Assembly: GCF_001639725.1 (NCBI RefSeq)
Contig: NZ_LTAW01000008.1
Span: 1 to 64,000, forward strand
Direction of reading: 5' to 3'
DNA length: 64,000 bases
DNA from: Marinomonas atlantica
GTDB taxonomy: Bacteria > Pseudomonadota > Gammaproteobacteria > Pseudomonadales > Marinomonadaceae
Part shown: piece after piece, positions 52,343-61,633 of the stretch
How the letters are laid out: every line of letters starts with the position of its first letter
Numbering within the stretch: position 1 is the first letter of the stretch
Program-made: the position numbers and the translations under genes
The notes under the pieces: generated by a model
Database searches by the model: none
Told to the model about the DNA's origin: nothing
The model's input: the letters and a program-made list of their open reading frames with translations, nothing else

Positions 52343-53407
52343 CTATATTAGCTGGCGCATATCTTGATGTGAGTCCAACAGGGTCCTAACCGGGGTTGGC
52401 AATCCAAGCGACAGCGCGTCATTGATTGCAAACCATTGGTATTTACCACCTTCTTGTATCTCAGCGGACGATGCCACTGTCAGCTCCGACGGGATAATGT
52501 CTAAATGATAGTGACTAAAGGTATGACGAAAAGGTGACAGGCTTGTGACATCAAGCACGACAACTGGCAAACGCTGTTCCGCTGCTTGAGCCACATCATC
52601 GTCCAAATCTACTTCCGGCAGGCTCCACAAACCGCCCCAGATGCCCGACGCGGGACGCTTTTCTAACAACACTTGATCGGCTTGGCGTAGCACCAACATT
52701 TGCGTGCTGCGTATTGGTTTAGCGGCTTTTTTAGGCTTTGATTTAGGAAAATCCGTCGGTGAACCCGAGGCAAGTGCATCACAATCCGCTTGTAAAGGGC
52801 ATTCACTACAGCGTGGCTTTGAACGGGTACATAAGGTCGCTCCCAGATCCATCATCGCTTGGGTATAGTCACCGCAGCGATCCTTGGGGGCATAAGCTTC
52901 TGCAAGCTCCCACATCGCTACTTCGGTTTTGCGCTCTCCAGGCCATGTCGGTACGGCATGAAAACGTGCTAAGACACGCTTCACGTTACCATCAAGTATG
53001 GCTAACGGTTCGTTGCGAGAAATGGATAAAATGGCTGCGGCTGTAGAGCGGCCTATGCCTGGTAGTTCACACACGCCCTCTTGAGTCATTGGAAATTCCC
53101 CTTCCCAATGCTCTACCAACTGTTGAGCCGCTTTGTGCATGTTGCGCGCACGAGCGTAGTATCCCAACCCACTCCAGTGCGCTAAGACATCATCTTGCGG
53201 CGCGCTTGCTAGTGCGAACACATCGGGAAAAGAGGTCATGAAACGTTCGTAGTAAGGGATCACTGTGGTCACTTGCGTCTGCTGCAACATGATTTCAGAA
53301 ATCCATACACGATAAGGGGTTTTGTTGTGTTGCCAAGGTAAGTGCTTGCGCCCGTGCTGGTCAAACCAAGCCAGTACACGGGGCGCAAAGTTATGTTTCG
53401 GAATCAT
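52343..53407 (-). CDS. mutY: A/G-specific adenine glycosylase
   Basis: The 354-residue base-excision enzyme removes A opposite 8-oxoguanine. It has the catalytic N-terminal domain (WISEIMLQQTQVTTVIPYYERF with catalytic Glu, then VCELPGIGRSTAAAIL HhH and GNVKRVLARF). The 4Fe-4S loop is CTRSKPRCSECPLQADC (C-x6-C-x2-C-x5-C). A C-terminal NUDIX-like 8-oxoG recognition domain (~230-350; LLEKRPASGIWGGLWSLPE) completes it. It starts 12 bases after asmA. Confidence 0.96.
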   Translation of the reverse strand: MIPKHNFAPRVLAWFDQHGRKHLPWQHNKTPYRVWISEIMLQQTQVTTVIPYYERFMTSFPDVFALASAPQDDVLAHWSGLGYYARARNMHKAAQQLVEHWEGEFPMTQEGVCELPGIGRSTAAAILSISRNEPLAILDGNVKRVLARFHAVPTWPGERKTEVAMWELAEAYAPKDRCGDYTQAMMDLGATLCTRSKPRCSECPLQADCDALASGSPTDFPKSKPKKAAKPIRSTQMLVLRQADQVLLEKRPASGIWGGLWSLPEVDLDDDVAQAAEQRLPVVVLDVTSLSPFRHTFSHYHLDIIPSELTVASSAEIQEGGKYQWFAINDALSLGLPTPVRTLLDSHQDMRQLI

Positions 53408-53419
53408 TCATTACCGCAA

Positions 53420-55621
53420 TTAGAATAAATCTTTAAGTTTGCTTTTCAGTTTATCTTCAAGCTCTTGTTTTGCTTCGTCCTTTTTCTCGTCTAAACGCGC
53501 TTTTTCAGCGTCTAACTTTTCCTTAGCTCGCGCTTTTTCAGCGTCCAATTTCACTTTGGCCGCTGCTTTTGCTTCGGCAATTTCTTTACCAGCGATGGCT
53601 GAAATAAAACCTTTCACATCTGGACGACATAGGCTGGCTGCATCATCCATGAAATCCCCCTTACAGACAATCGGAAACTCAATATTGGCAACGTCTTTAT
53701 TGACCGCACAACTTTCATCAAGTCCACTGCCAACCAGTGCAACTCGGGTTTCATAGTCCAAACTATTACTTGGTAATGAAATAACACCATTACCGGTGAC
53801 GCCAAGCGTCAAGGATTGCATACGTAAGCCCGGTGTTGATACTTCACCGTTTACAATTTTGGCAGGGATGCGCATGGTTTCAAACGGAGTGTCTTCTTTG
53901 AAAGCACTTTCGTCTAGCGTTTCAGTACGAGCTAAGGCAATGCCCTTACATACCATTTTAGTATAATTGGTACCAAGCAGAGCACCGTCGGTAATATTGA
54001 CTAATAAGTCACCGTTTAGATTCGAAATCAACTCCTCAATACGATTACCATGTGTACTCAGATCACCCGTCAAGTTGGTTGCACCACGAACTTTCTCAAG
54101 CGCCATGAAATCTTTTAATAATGGCAAGATTTCAACACTTTCAATACTCGGGGTCACTGCCATTTCCGGTGTCTTACCGGTTACATCAAGCTGTGCTTTT
54201 AGTTGCGCGACACCATCATATAAATGCACTTGAGCTGGCGAGATATTTACTTTTCCATTGGTTTGCGTCGTATCCAGTTCAATTTTGTCCAGCTGTAGAT
54301 TCTTTACTTTAATGTTATCAAAGGCAATGCCGACATGACCATTTAAAGAGCGTACCAAGTCTACTGGGATGAGCTCTTGCTCTGATGTAGTAGTGCCTTG
54401 GCCTGCAGGCACTTCAGTACTGTCCTCACTAGCGGTTTCAGCATCTTTAACGGGAGGTAAATAGCGGTCTAGGTCAAGATTAGCACCGGCAATCGCAATG
54501 TCCCAATTTAATGGGGAAAGGTTTAACAAAGCATTCGCTTCGATTGTCGTATCATCAACGTTAATTGAGATCGGTTGTGCTTTTATGCTGTCCATTGAGC
54601 CTTGAGCGGTAATACTCATGCTGGCTTTCTCCAGTACGTTATCATCGGCCATTTCTGGCAACTCAATATTCAACTGGCTCAGCACACTTTTCGGAGAAAA
54701 CTCGGCCATGTCTAGCACGGCATCAAATTCTGGTGCGCTCAATACTTGGTAAGCATTGACCTGTCCAGTAATGTCCATACCTAACGTATTGATTTTAAGA
54801 CCTTCAAGCGAAGCGTTTTCCTGAGGCAAATCAAAATCCAACTGAACAACATTCAGCGTAGCATCTAAAGGCGATGCAGGAAGATTGTCACCTGCAACAC
54901 GAGCATTCAATTCAACGTTGGCAAATGACACGCTTTGACGCTCTGCAAACAACGTAAAGTTGGCAGCAAAGTCCACGTTAGCGGTTATGGCATTGCTGCC
55001 ATCTAAGTTGGACTGCGTCACAACGGCATCCATTTGCATGGGCCATGCTTCGTCTAAACGAACATTGGTAAACGTAACATTCGAGACCACATCTGAACGC
55101 ATGCCAGTTCGTTGATCTTCATAAATAACATGCGCATTAACCAGCGCCAGTTCATCTAAAGTAATATCTGGGATAGTGAAGCTTTCATTACTCGACTTGT
55201 TATCGTTTTGCGTTGCTGATGTTGCATCGCCAGCTGTTTCAACTTGCCAATTTGGATTGCCGTCTTTATCGACTTTTAAGTTGGCCGTTAAGTTCTCTAA
55301 TCGAACTGAGTCCACTTCGATGCGCTGTTGAAACAATGGCATCAACTGTACACCAAACTCGGCTTTTGAAAAGCTTACAAGCTCTGGATCGTTCGCCAAA
55401 GCAATACCAAAATTTTCCAAACTTAGACCGATGCGGGGGTATATCGACCAATCAATATCACCGTCCATTCTTAATGTCACATTGGCTTTTTCTTTTGCTA
55501 GCTCTTGCAACTCCCCTTTAAATTGGTTGGGATCAACAAACACGACAACATAGATAACAGCTGCAATGATTAGAGCAATCAAAGCAACCAGTAATAACCC
55601 TAAACGTTTGACCCAAACCAT
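53420..55621 (-). CDS. asmA: AsmA-family protein
   Basis: The 733-residue protein has one N-terminal membrane helix (LGLLLVALIALIIAAVIYVVVFV) followed by DPNQFKGELQEL and a long periplasmic beta-rich body. The last ~60 residues are a highly charged coiled coil (repeats of EKARAKEKLDAEKARLDEK). AsmA-like proteins are thought to bridge the envelope and carry phospholipids to the outer membrane. The ATG at 55621 has GAGGTGG upstream; the frame opens four codons earlier at a GTG. It is longer than E. coli AsmA (617), partly because of the charged tail. Confidence 0.88.
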   Translation of the reverse strand: MVWVKRLGLLLVALIALIIAAVIYVVVFVDPNQFKGELQELAKEKANVTLRMDGDIDWSIYPRIGLSLENFGIALANDPELVSFSKAEFGVQLMPLFQQRIEVDSVRLENLTANLKVDKDGNPNWQVETAGDATSATQNDNKSSNESFTIPDITLDELALVNAHVIYEDQRTGMRSDVVSNVTFTNVRLDEAWPMQMDAVVTQSNLDGSNAITANVDFAANFTLFAERQSVSFANVELNARVAGDNLPASPLDATLNVVQLDFDLPQENASLEGLKINTLGMDITGQVNAYQVLSAPEFDAVLDMAEFSPKSVLSQLNIELPEMADDNVLEKASMSITAQGSMDSIKAQPISINVDDTTIEANALLNLSPLNWDIAIAGANLDLDRYLPPVKDAETASEDSTEVPAGQGTTTSEQELIPVDLVRSLNGHVGIAFDNIKVKNLQLDKIELDTTQTNGKVNISPAQVHLYDGVAQLKAQLDVTGKTPEMAVTPSIESVEILPLLKDFMALEKVRGATNLTGDLSTHGNRIEELISNLNGDLLVNITDGALLGTNYTKMVCKGIALARTETLDESAFKEDTPFETMRIPAKIVNGEVSTPGLRMQSLTLGVTGNGVISLPSNSLDYETRVALVGSGLDESCAVNKDVANIEFPIVCKGDFMDDAASLCRPDVKGFISAIAGKEIAEAKAAAKVKLDAEKARAKEKLDAEKARLDEKKDEAKQELEDKLKSKLKDLF

Positions 55622-55740
55622 ATCGTTTCCCACCTCGGTTACATGCGTTTTTAATAGCTTATTAAATCATAGCATCATAATTGTCTTTTTCGATCCACCT
55701 AATAGGCGTGAAAAGCATAGATGCAAAGCTCTGCACGTTT

Positions 55741-55746
55741 TATAAT
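55741..55746 (+). promoter_or_regulatory. Putative -10 box of the hisBHF operon
   Basis: A perfect TATAAT lies 60 bases before the hisB ATG; the -35 candidate 17 bases upstream (TAGATG) is weak. No histidine attenuator leader peptide is visible. Confidence 0.4.
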
Positions 55747-55806
55747 GGCGTTCAAATATCATTTACTGGGTTAAATACCTGATTTCTAAAGCGGAGAGCT
55801 CCTTAC

Positions 55807-56400
55807 ATGTCTAACCGGATTGCAACCGTCGAACGCAATACGCTCGAAACGCAAATTAAAGTGACTGTTAACCTAGATGGTACAGGCAAATTTAACTGTG
55901 AAACTGGCGTCCCTTTCCTTGACCATATGCTTGATCAAGTCGCTCGTCATGGCTTGATAGACCTTGATATTCATGCGGTTGGCGACCTTCACATCGATGC
56001 ACATCATACGGTTGAAGACTTAGGAATCACGCTTGGTCAAGCGTTTGACCAAGCGGTAGGTGATAAGAAAGGTATTCGCCGTTACGGCCATGCTTACGTA
56101 CCTCTTGATGAAGCACTTTCACGTGTTGTTATCGACTTCTCAGGACGTCCAGGATTAGAAATGCATGTACCTTTCACACGCGGTTCTGTGGGCGGTTTTG
56201 ATGTGGACTTATTTTCAGAGTTTTTCCACGGTTTTATCAATCATGCAAAGGTAACTTTACACTTAGATAACCTGCGCGGGAAAAACACACACCACCAAGC
56301 AGAAACGATTTTCAAAGCTTTTGGCCGTGCACTTCGTATGGCATTAGAAGTAGATGAGCGTATGGCTGGTCAAATGCCATCGACTAAAGGCTGCTTGTAA
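55807..56400 (+). CDS. hisB: Imidazoleglycerol-phosphate dehydratase
   Basis: The 197-residue monofunctional HisB has the metal-binding repeats [31 protein letters not shown] and [18 protein letters not shown]. It dehydrates imidazoleglycerol phosphate in histidine synthesis. It lacks the N-terminal histidinol phosphatase domain found in enterobacterial HisB, as in pseudomonads. GGAGAGC precedes the ATG. hisH starts 16 bases after its stop. Confidence 0.97.
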   Translation: MSNRIATVERNTLETQIKVTVNLDGTGKFNCETGVPFLDHMLDQVARHGLIDLDIHAVGDLHIDAHHTVEDLGITLGQAFDQAVGDKKGIRRYGHAYVPLDEALSRVVIDFSGRPGLEMHVPFTRGSVGGFDVDLFSEFFHGFINHAKVTLHLDNLRGKNTHHQAETIFKAFGRALRMALEVDERMAGQMPSTKGCL

Positions 56401-56416
56401 TAGGATCGACCTAAAC

Positions 56417-57079
56417 ATGAGTACAGAAAACAAAGCGACGGTTGCCGTCATTGATTATGGCATGGGTAACCTTCACTCAGTTGCCAAAGCACTCGAGCAC
56501 GCGGCAGATGACAATACCCAAATTATTGTCACTAGTGATCCTGCTGTGATTGATGCAGCCGATCGCGTACTACTCCCTGGCGTAGGCGCAATCCGCGACT
56601 GTATTGCTGAAATGAAAAAGCAGGGATTGGTGCCAGCGATTCAAAAAGCCATGGCTGAAAAGCCGTTTTTAGCGATCTGTGTTGGCATTCAATCTTTGAT
56701 GGCCCACAGTGAAGAAAACGGTGGTGTGGACTGCTTAAACCATTTTGATGGTAACGCCCTATTCTTTGGTAATGAACACAAAGATGTCGATGGTACCAAG
56801 CTAAAAGTCCCTCACATGGGCTGGAACCAAGTAAAACACACAATGGATCACCCTCTTTGGGAAGGTATCGAAGACGGTGCGCGTTTCTATTTTGTTCACA
56901 GCTACTATGTTGTAGCAGGTAATAAGGACGAAGTAGCGGGAACATGCCACTACGGCCACGACTTTTGCGTAGCCTTAGCACGCGATAATGTATTTGCGGT
57001 GCAATTCCACCCTGAAAAGAGCCATAAAGACGGTTTGCAACTGTACAAAAATTTCATCCATTGGGATGGCAAGCCTTAG
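56417..57079 (+). CDS. hisH: Imidazole glycerol phosphate synthase, glutamine amidotransferase subunit
   Basis: The 220-residue class I amidotransferase has [29 protein letters not shown], the nucleophile loop [12 protein letters not shown] and the catalytic VQFHPEKS. It supplies ammonia to HisF. The frame opens upstream inside hisB, but the ATG at 56417 gives the normal length. The usual next gene hisA is absent; hisF follows after 21 bases. Confidence 0.95.
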   Translation: MSTENKATVAVIDYGMGNLHSVAKALEHAADDNTQIIVTSDPAVIDAADRVLLPGVGAIRDCIAEMKKQGLVPAIQKAMAEKPFLAICVGIQSLMAHSEENGGVDCLNHFDGNALFFGNEHKDVDGTKLKVPHMGWNQVKHTMDHPLWEGIEDGARFYFVHSYYVVAGNKDEVAGTCHYGHDFCVALARDNVFAVQFHPEKSHKDGLQLYKNFIHWDGKP

Positions 57080-57100
57080 TCCACCAGATAGGAAACTAAA

Positions 57101-57874
57101 ATGGGATTAGCTAAACGTATTATTCCGTGCCTAGACGTGGACAATGGCCGCGTTGTAAAAGGTGTTCAGTTTGTTGACATTCGCGATGCTGGCGACCCAG
57201 TTGAAGTTGCAAAACGCTACAACGAGCAAGGTGCTGACGAAATCACTTTTTTGGACATCACAGCCAGCTCTGATGACCGCGAAACCACAGTACATATGGT
57301 CGAAGCCATTGCAGCAGAGGTATTTATCCCTTTAACCGTTGGCGGTGGCATTCGTACCTGTGATGATATTCGTCGTATGCTAAACGCTGGTGCGGATAAA
57401 GTCGGCATTAACACCGCGGCGGTTTTCAACCCTGATTTTGTGCGCGAAGCGGCTGAACGTTTCGGCTCTCAGTGCATCGTGGTTGCTATTGATGCGAAAA
57501 AAGTCAGCGCTGAAGGCGAAGCCGATAAATGGGAAATCTTTACCCACGGTGGTCGTAAGCCTACTGGATTAGATGCCGTAGAATGGGCGAAAAAAATGGT
57601 CGACCTAGGTGCTGGCGAAATTTTATTGACCAGTATGGACCGTGACGGTACTAAAAACGGTTTTGACCTTGGCGTGACGCGCGCCATCAGTGAAGCCGTT
57701 CATGTTCCTGTGATCGCATCCGGTGGTGTCGGCAACCTACAGCACTTGGTAGATGGCGTTATTGAAGGCAAAGCGGACGCGGTATTGGCAGCGAGTATTT
57801 TCCACTTTGGTGAACACTCGATCCAAGAAGCCAAAGAAACCATGCAAGCAGCGGGCATTGAAATGCGTCTTTAA
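57101..57874 (+). CDS. hisF: Imidazole glycerol phosphate synthase, cyclase subunit
   Basis: The 257-residue TIM barrel has the HisF signatures [21 protein letters not shown] with catalytic Asp11, [17 protein letters not shown] with Asp130, [21 protein letters not shown] and VIASGGVG. With HisH it forms IGP and AICAR. It ends the operon at a strong terminator. Confidence 0.97.
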   Translation: MGLAKRIIPCLDVDNGRVVKGVQFVDIRDAGDPVEVAKRYNEQGADEITFLDITASSDDRETTVHMVEAIAAEVFIPLTVGGGIRTCDDIRRMLNAGADKVGINTAAVFNPDFVREAAERFGSQCIVVAIDAKKVSAEGEADKWEIFTHGGRKPTGLDAVEWAKKMVDLGAGEILLTSMDRDGTKNGFDLGVTRAISEAVHVPVIASGGVGNLQHLVDGVIEGKADAVLAASIFHFGEHSIQEAKETMQAAGIEMRL

Positions 57875-57893
57875 AGATGCGACTCACTCTAGC

Positions 57894-57922
57894 AAAAAAA
57901 TGGCGCCCTCGGCGCCATTTTT
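57894..57922. terminator. Bidirectional terminator between hisF and SCO1 gene
   Basis: ATGGCGCC/GGCGCCAT 8-bp stem with CTC loop, A7 on the left and T5 on the right. Confidence 0.9.
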
Positions 57923-57941
57923 GTTCTGAACCTATTTCGCG

Positions 57942-58529
57942 CTAGTCAGCCAACTGCTTTTGAATCGCTGCTGCGATCTCTTCTGATGTAGAGTCATGAT
58001 ACAAATATTGCTTGATCTGGTTGTCTTTACCAATCAAGTATACGCGTGCGCTGTGGCTGACTGTGTAGTTCTTTTCGTCGCCTTTTTCGATGCGATAAAA
58101 AGCGCCGTATTGGCGAACCACTTTATCAATTTCTTCTTTTGTACCCGTTAAACCAACGAAGTTTGGATCAAAGAAGTGAACGTATTCATTTAGATGATCA
58201 GGTGTATCACGCTCTGGGTCGACACTCACAAAGACAGTTTGTACTTGATTGCGCATGGCTTCCGGTACTTGTTTCAACCCTACTTTTACATTCGCCATGG
58301 TTAACGGACAAACATCGGGGCAGTGTGTGTAACCGAAGAACAACAGCTTTAACTTACCGTCAAAATCACTTAATGAAACAGGTCCTTCAGCACCGGTTAA
58401 AGTAAAGTCTCCACCTATTTTGCCAGTTTTTTGAGTATCGGTTGCTGCGTTTTTCTGCATCGCTAGCAGAGTGCCTGTAATAGCCAACACGACTAACATG
58501 GCAAAAATATAAATCGGTTTTAACTTCAT
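57942..58529 (-). CDS. SCO1/SenC copper chaperone-like thioredoxin-fold protein
   Basis: The 195-residue membrane-anchored protein has an N-terminal helix (~6-24) and a SCO domain with the copper motif YTHCPDVCPLT (CxxxC), VSVDPERDTPDHLNEYV and the distal ligand His in NYTVSHSARVYLI. Its role is copper delivery to, or thiol maintenance of, cytochrome c oxidase CuA. No oxidase genes are in the window. It lies 9 bases after the 146-residue membrane-anchored protein gene, suggesting co-function. Confidence 0.92.
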   Translation of the reverse strand: MKLKPIYIFAMLVVLAITGTLLAMQKNAATDTQKTGKIGGDFTLTGAEGPVSLSDFDGKLKLLFFGYTHCPDVCPLTMANVKVGLKQVPEAMRNQVQTVFVSVDPERDTPDHLNEYVHFFDPNFVGLTGTKEEIDKVVRQYGAFYRIEKGDEKNYTVSHSARVYLIGKDNQIKQYLYHDSTSEEIAAAIQKQLAD

Positions 58530-58538
58530 TGGGTTACC

Positions 58539-58979
58539 CTAGGGTTGAGTCATAGAAAAATGGTAAATAAGCGGTTCAACATCTGAACCATCTGCAACGG
58601 AAATAGCCAAACGCCAATCCATGGTTTCTGTGGTGCAAACCGGAATACGTATCTCGCCGACATAGCGATTACCTTGTTGCAGCAATATTGCTTCGGTAAT
58701 ACCCATGTACATGTCTTGCCCTGTCAACGTCGCCTTTAACTTAGAGACGGGTTGTTTCGAGCCCTCAGGTAGCGTTAACGTCAGCGGCAAAGGAACATTC
58801 GCTTTAATTGGCCCAGAAAAGCCGAGCGAGAGACCAGAAATACTGTCACATTGACCCGTTTTTACATTGCATTCAGCGACCATTGCGTCATTTTCTGAGG
58901 CAAACTGGCGGTAATTAAACGCAAGTAATACAGCGATGGCAAAGCCAATCACAAATAATTTTATAAATGGATGGCGCAT
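58539..58979 (-). CDS. Membrane-anchored periplasmic protein upstream of SCO1 (possible FixH/YtkA-like fold)
   Basis: The 146-residue protein has one N-terminal membrane helix (FIKLFVIGFAIAVLLAFNY) and a ~110-residue periplasmic beta-rich domain. Features include LPLTLTLPEGSKQPVSKLKATLTGQDMYMG (with a Met-x-Met cluster that could bind copper), a CNVKTGQC pair and a lone later Cys. The strand pattern is reminiscent of FixH/YtkA-like domains, but I do not recognise the family firmly. Being coupled to SCO1 (9-base gap), it is probably a partner in oxidase or copper maturation. This is inference. Confidence 0.65.
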   Translation of the reverse strand: MRHPFIKLFVIGFAIAVLLAFNYRQFASENDAMVAECNVKTGQCDSISGLSLGFSGPIKANVPLPLTLTLPEGSKQPVSKLKATLTGQDMYMGITEAILLQQGNRYVGEIRIPVCTTETMDWRLAISVADGSDVEPLIYHFSMTQP

Positions 58980-59132
58980 TAGCGTTTTAGTTCCTCATTA
59001 TATGCATCACTATCATGCCATATATAAGAAATTCTGTAATCTTTGCGCATCTGTATTGTGCTTTTCTTGCTGTCCTTCTAAATTGCCTAGTACAATCCAA
59101 TTAACCCTTTTCCTGATTTAGGATGACTCTCC

Positions 59133-60728
59133 TTGTTGCGCAATATACATGACGCTCTGACAAAACTTGATCAGTGCATGAATCAAACTGGCGATGTATC
59201 CGCTATTACCTTCCATCGTGGCGTAGAACGCGAAGCGCTACGTGTTTCTCGTACCGATGGCAAAATCTCTCAAGCGGCTCACCCAAGTGCATTAGGGTCT
59301 GCATTGACACACCCTTCAATCACCACAGACTACTCTGAAGCTCTGATGGAGTTTATTACAGGAGTCCATGACTCGGTTGAAGGCGTCATCGATGAGCTGA
59401 ATGATATTCACCTGTATACAAACCGTGTATTGGATAGCATGGATGAATGTCTATGGCCAGGTAGCATGCCATGTGCTCTATCAAGTAATGAAGAAGTTCC
59501 TATTGCGTATTTTGGCGAGTCTAACTCAGGTCAATTAAAGCGTATTTACCGTGAAGGGTTATCAAACCGTTATGGCCGCATTATGCAGTGCATTGCGGGC
59601 ATGCATTATAACTTCTCATTTAGTGATGAGTTTTGGCATTTTTTGGCCGACCTTCGTGGTGCCAATATCGATACTCCTGATGCGTTACAAGCATTTAAGT
59701 CACAGCAGTATTTCGCTCTGATTCGCAACTTTCGCCGTAAATCTTGGATGTTGTCTTTACTATTCGGCGCCTCGCCGGCGATTGATGCCAGCTTCCTAGA
59801 ACAAAAGCCATCAAAACTTGCGCCATTGGATGAGCGAACGTGGGGCGGCCAGAGCGCAACGTCCCTTCGTATGAGTGATATTGGCTACCAAAACAAAGCG
59901 CAAGACGGCTTGTTTGTTTGTTATAACGAAGTCGATACCTACATTAATACCATCAAAGGTGCATTACGTACGCCTTACCCTGCTTATGAGCAGATTGGCG
60001 TTAAAGTAGACGGCGACTACAAACAGCTAAGCCATAATATTCTGCAGATCGAAAATGAGTATTACAGTGATATTCGACCAAAACGTGTAACGCAATCCGG
60101 TGAACATCCAAGTGCTGCATTACAAAAGCGTGGCGTGGAATACATTGAAATTCGTATTATGGATCTAGATCCAACCTCACCAATTGGTATGCAACCTGAA
60201 ACGCTCTATTTTTTAGATACGTTCTTGATGTGCTGTATGTTGCACGGAGACACACCTCTTGATGCAGATGAGTGCCAACAACTACGTAAAACCCAGCAGG
60301 AAATCGCCACCCACGGACGAGAGCTTGATAGTCAGTTTGATTTTGGCTTTGGCCCTGTCGCGCTGCGCGATAAAGCATCAGAGCTGTTAGCTCACATGCA
60401 AGAAATCGCTCAATTTCTAGCGGAACGCACTGGCAATAAAGCCTATGTTGAAAGTTTAGAAGTCCAGCAAAACAAACTGACGCATTTAGAGACTCTACCT
60501 TCAGCGCACGTTCTTCAACTGTGTGAACAATTTGGCAGCTATCAAGCTGCGATGCTCTCGATCGGTAAAGCTCAGCAGGCAGCATGGCTGGGACAAAGTA
60601 TGTCACCAGAGCTTGAGCAGAAGTTTAAGCAATGGGCAGAAGATTCCATTACGCAGCAAGCGCACATTGAAGCCAGTGACGACGTTGATTTTGATACGTT
60701 CTTAAAGCATTACATGCAGCCACAGTAA
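59133..60728 (+). CDS. gshA: Glutamate-cysteine ligase
   Basis: The 531-residue enzyme performs the first step of glutathione synthesis. Typical motifs are FHRGVEREALRVSRTDG, ALGSALTHPSITTDYSEALMEFIT, MHYNFSFSDEFW, SLRMSDIGYQNKAQ and YIEIRIMDLDPTSPIGM. The best start is a TTG at 59133, nine bases after AGGA (59120-59123); a second TTG follows directly and no in-frame ATG fits the conserved N-terminus. It is monocistronic with a terminator downstream. Confidence 0.95.
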   Translation: MLRNIHDALTKLDQCMNQTGDVSAITFHRGVEREALRVSRTDGKISQAAHPSALGSALTHPSITTDYSEALMEFITGVHDSVEGVIDELNDIHLYTNRVLDSMDECLWPGSMPCALSSNEEVPIAYFGESNSGQLKRIYREGLSNRYGRIMQCIAGMHYNFSFSDEFWHFLADLRGANIDTPDALQAFKSQQYFALIRNFRRKSWMLSLLFGASPAIDASFLEQKPSKLAPLDERTWGGQSATSLRMSDIGYQNKAQDGLFVCYNEVDTYINTIKGALRTPYPAYEQIGVKVDGDYKQLSHNILQIENEYYSDIRPKRVTQSGEHPSAALQKRGVEYIEIRIMDLDPTSPIGMQPETLYFLDTFLMCCMLHGDTPLDADECQQLRKTQQEIATHGRELDSQFDFGFGPVALRDKASELLAHMQEIAQFLAERTGNKAYVESLEVQQNKLTHLETLPSAHVLQLCEQFGSYQAAMLSIGKAQQAAWLGQSMSPELEQKFKQWAEDSITQQAHIEASDDVDFDTFLKHYMQPQ

Positions 60729-60750
60729 GTTCTGTGGCACAAACAATACT

Positions 60751-60781
60751 AAAAAGGGCTTCATTATGAAGCCCTTTTTAG
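60751..60781. terminator. Bidirectional terminator between gshA and engB
   Basis: AAAAAGGGCTTC/GAAGCCCTTTTT 12-bp stem with ATTAT loop. Confidence 0.9.
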
Positions 60782-60797
60782 GTTTACTCGCTAGACA

Positions 60798-61436
60798 CTA
60801 CAAGTTAACCGGAATCTCAGTGGTGTTTTCAAGCTGTAGCCACTGCGCCAATTTCTCACGCAATTGATCCACACCATCATTATTCAAACCAGAGAATGTT
60901 TGCGCGGAAGCTTCAACGCCACGCGCTTTCATCTCCTTCATGATTTTTAACATGGTCGCTTGAGCCGGTCCACGTTTTAGTTTGTCGGACTTGGTCAGCA
61001 ACGCATGTACTTTAACATTGTTGTTGGCCGCCCATTCCAGCATCATCTCATCAAACTCTTTCATTGGGTGACGAATATCCATCACCAATACCACACCCAC
61101 AAGGGAGCGACGGTTCATGAGGTAGTCTTGCATGTGTGCTTGCCAGTTTTCTTTCATGGCAATCGGCACTTTGGCAAAGCCATAACCTGGTAAATCGACA
61201 AGACGTCGATCTTCCACATTTAGGCCAAAACAGTTGATAAGCTGAGTCCGACCTGGTGTCTTAGAAGTACGTGCCAACTTGCGCTGATTGGCGAGCGTAT
61301 TCAAAGAGGTGGATTTACCAGCGTTTGAGCGTCCTGCAAAAGCCACTTCAAGGCCTTGGTCTAAAGGACACTGTGAAAGTTTTTCTGCACTTTTAATGAA
61401 GTGAGCGGATTGAAAGATCGAGTCGAAAGGCGTCAT
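60798..61436 (-). CDS. engB: Ribosome-biogenesis GTP-binding protein EngB (YihA/YsxC)
   Basis: The 212-residue GTPase has the G1 loop FAGRSNAGKSTSLNTL, G2-region TSKTPGRTQLINCF, G3 DLPGYGFAKV, G4 LLTKSDKLKRG and a G5 SAQTFSG-like segment. It is needed for 50S subunit assembly. It is divergent from the cytochrome c4-dsbA genes, an arrangement known from pseudomonads. Confidence 0.96.
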   Translation of the reverse strand: MTPFDSIFQSAHFIKSAEKLSQCPLDQGLEVAFAGRSNAGKSTSLNTLANQRKLARTSKTPGRTQLINCFGLNVEDRRLVDLPGYGFAKVPIAMKENWQAHMQDYLMNRRSLVGVVLVMDIRHPMKEFDEMMLEWAANNNVKVHALLTKSDKLKRGPAQATMLKIMKEMKARGVEASAQTFSGLNNDGVDQLREKLAQWLQLENTTEIPVNL

Positions 61437-61493
61437 AGATTGATATCAGTCAAAGGGAAATTGTATCGCGTTATAAGTTTTTGCACAGTTGTA

Positions 61494-61499
61494 TATAAT
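61494..61499 (+). promoter_or_regulatory. Putative -10 box of the cytochrome c4 gene
   Basis: A perfect TATAAT, with weak -35 TTATAA 17 bases upstream, lies 135 bases before the cytochrome start codon, leaving a long leader. Confidence 0.35.
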
Positions 61500-61633
61500 G
61501 CAAGCCATCCTGCTTACTGGCTTAATGTGGCTGTGCCCTAATTCATACTGGTAAGCATAACAGAAAACGAAGCATCTTGATGCCAGAAAAAGATGTTGAT
61601 TATCTTCGGTTCAACGCACACCAGAGGCAGCGA

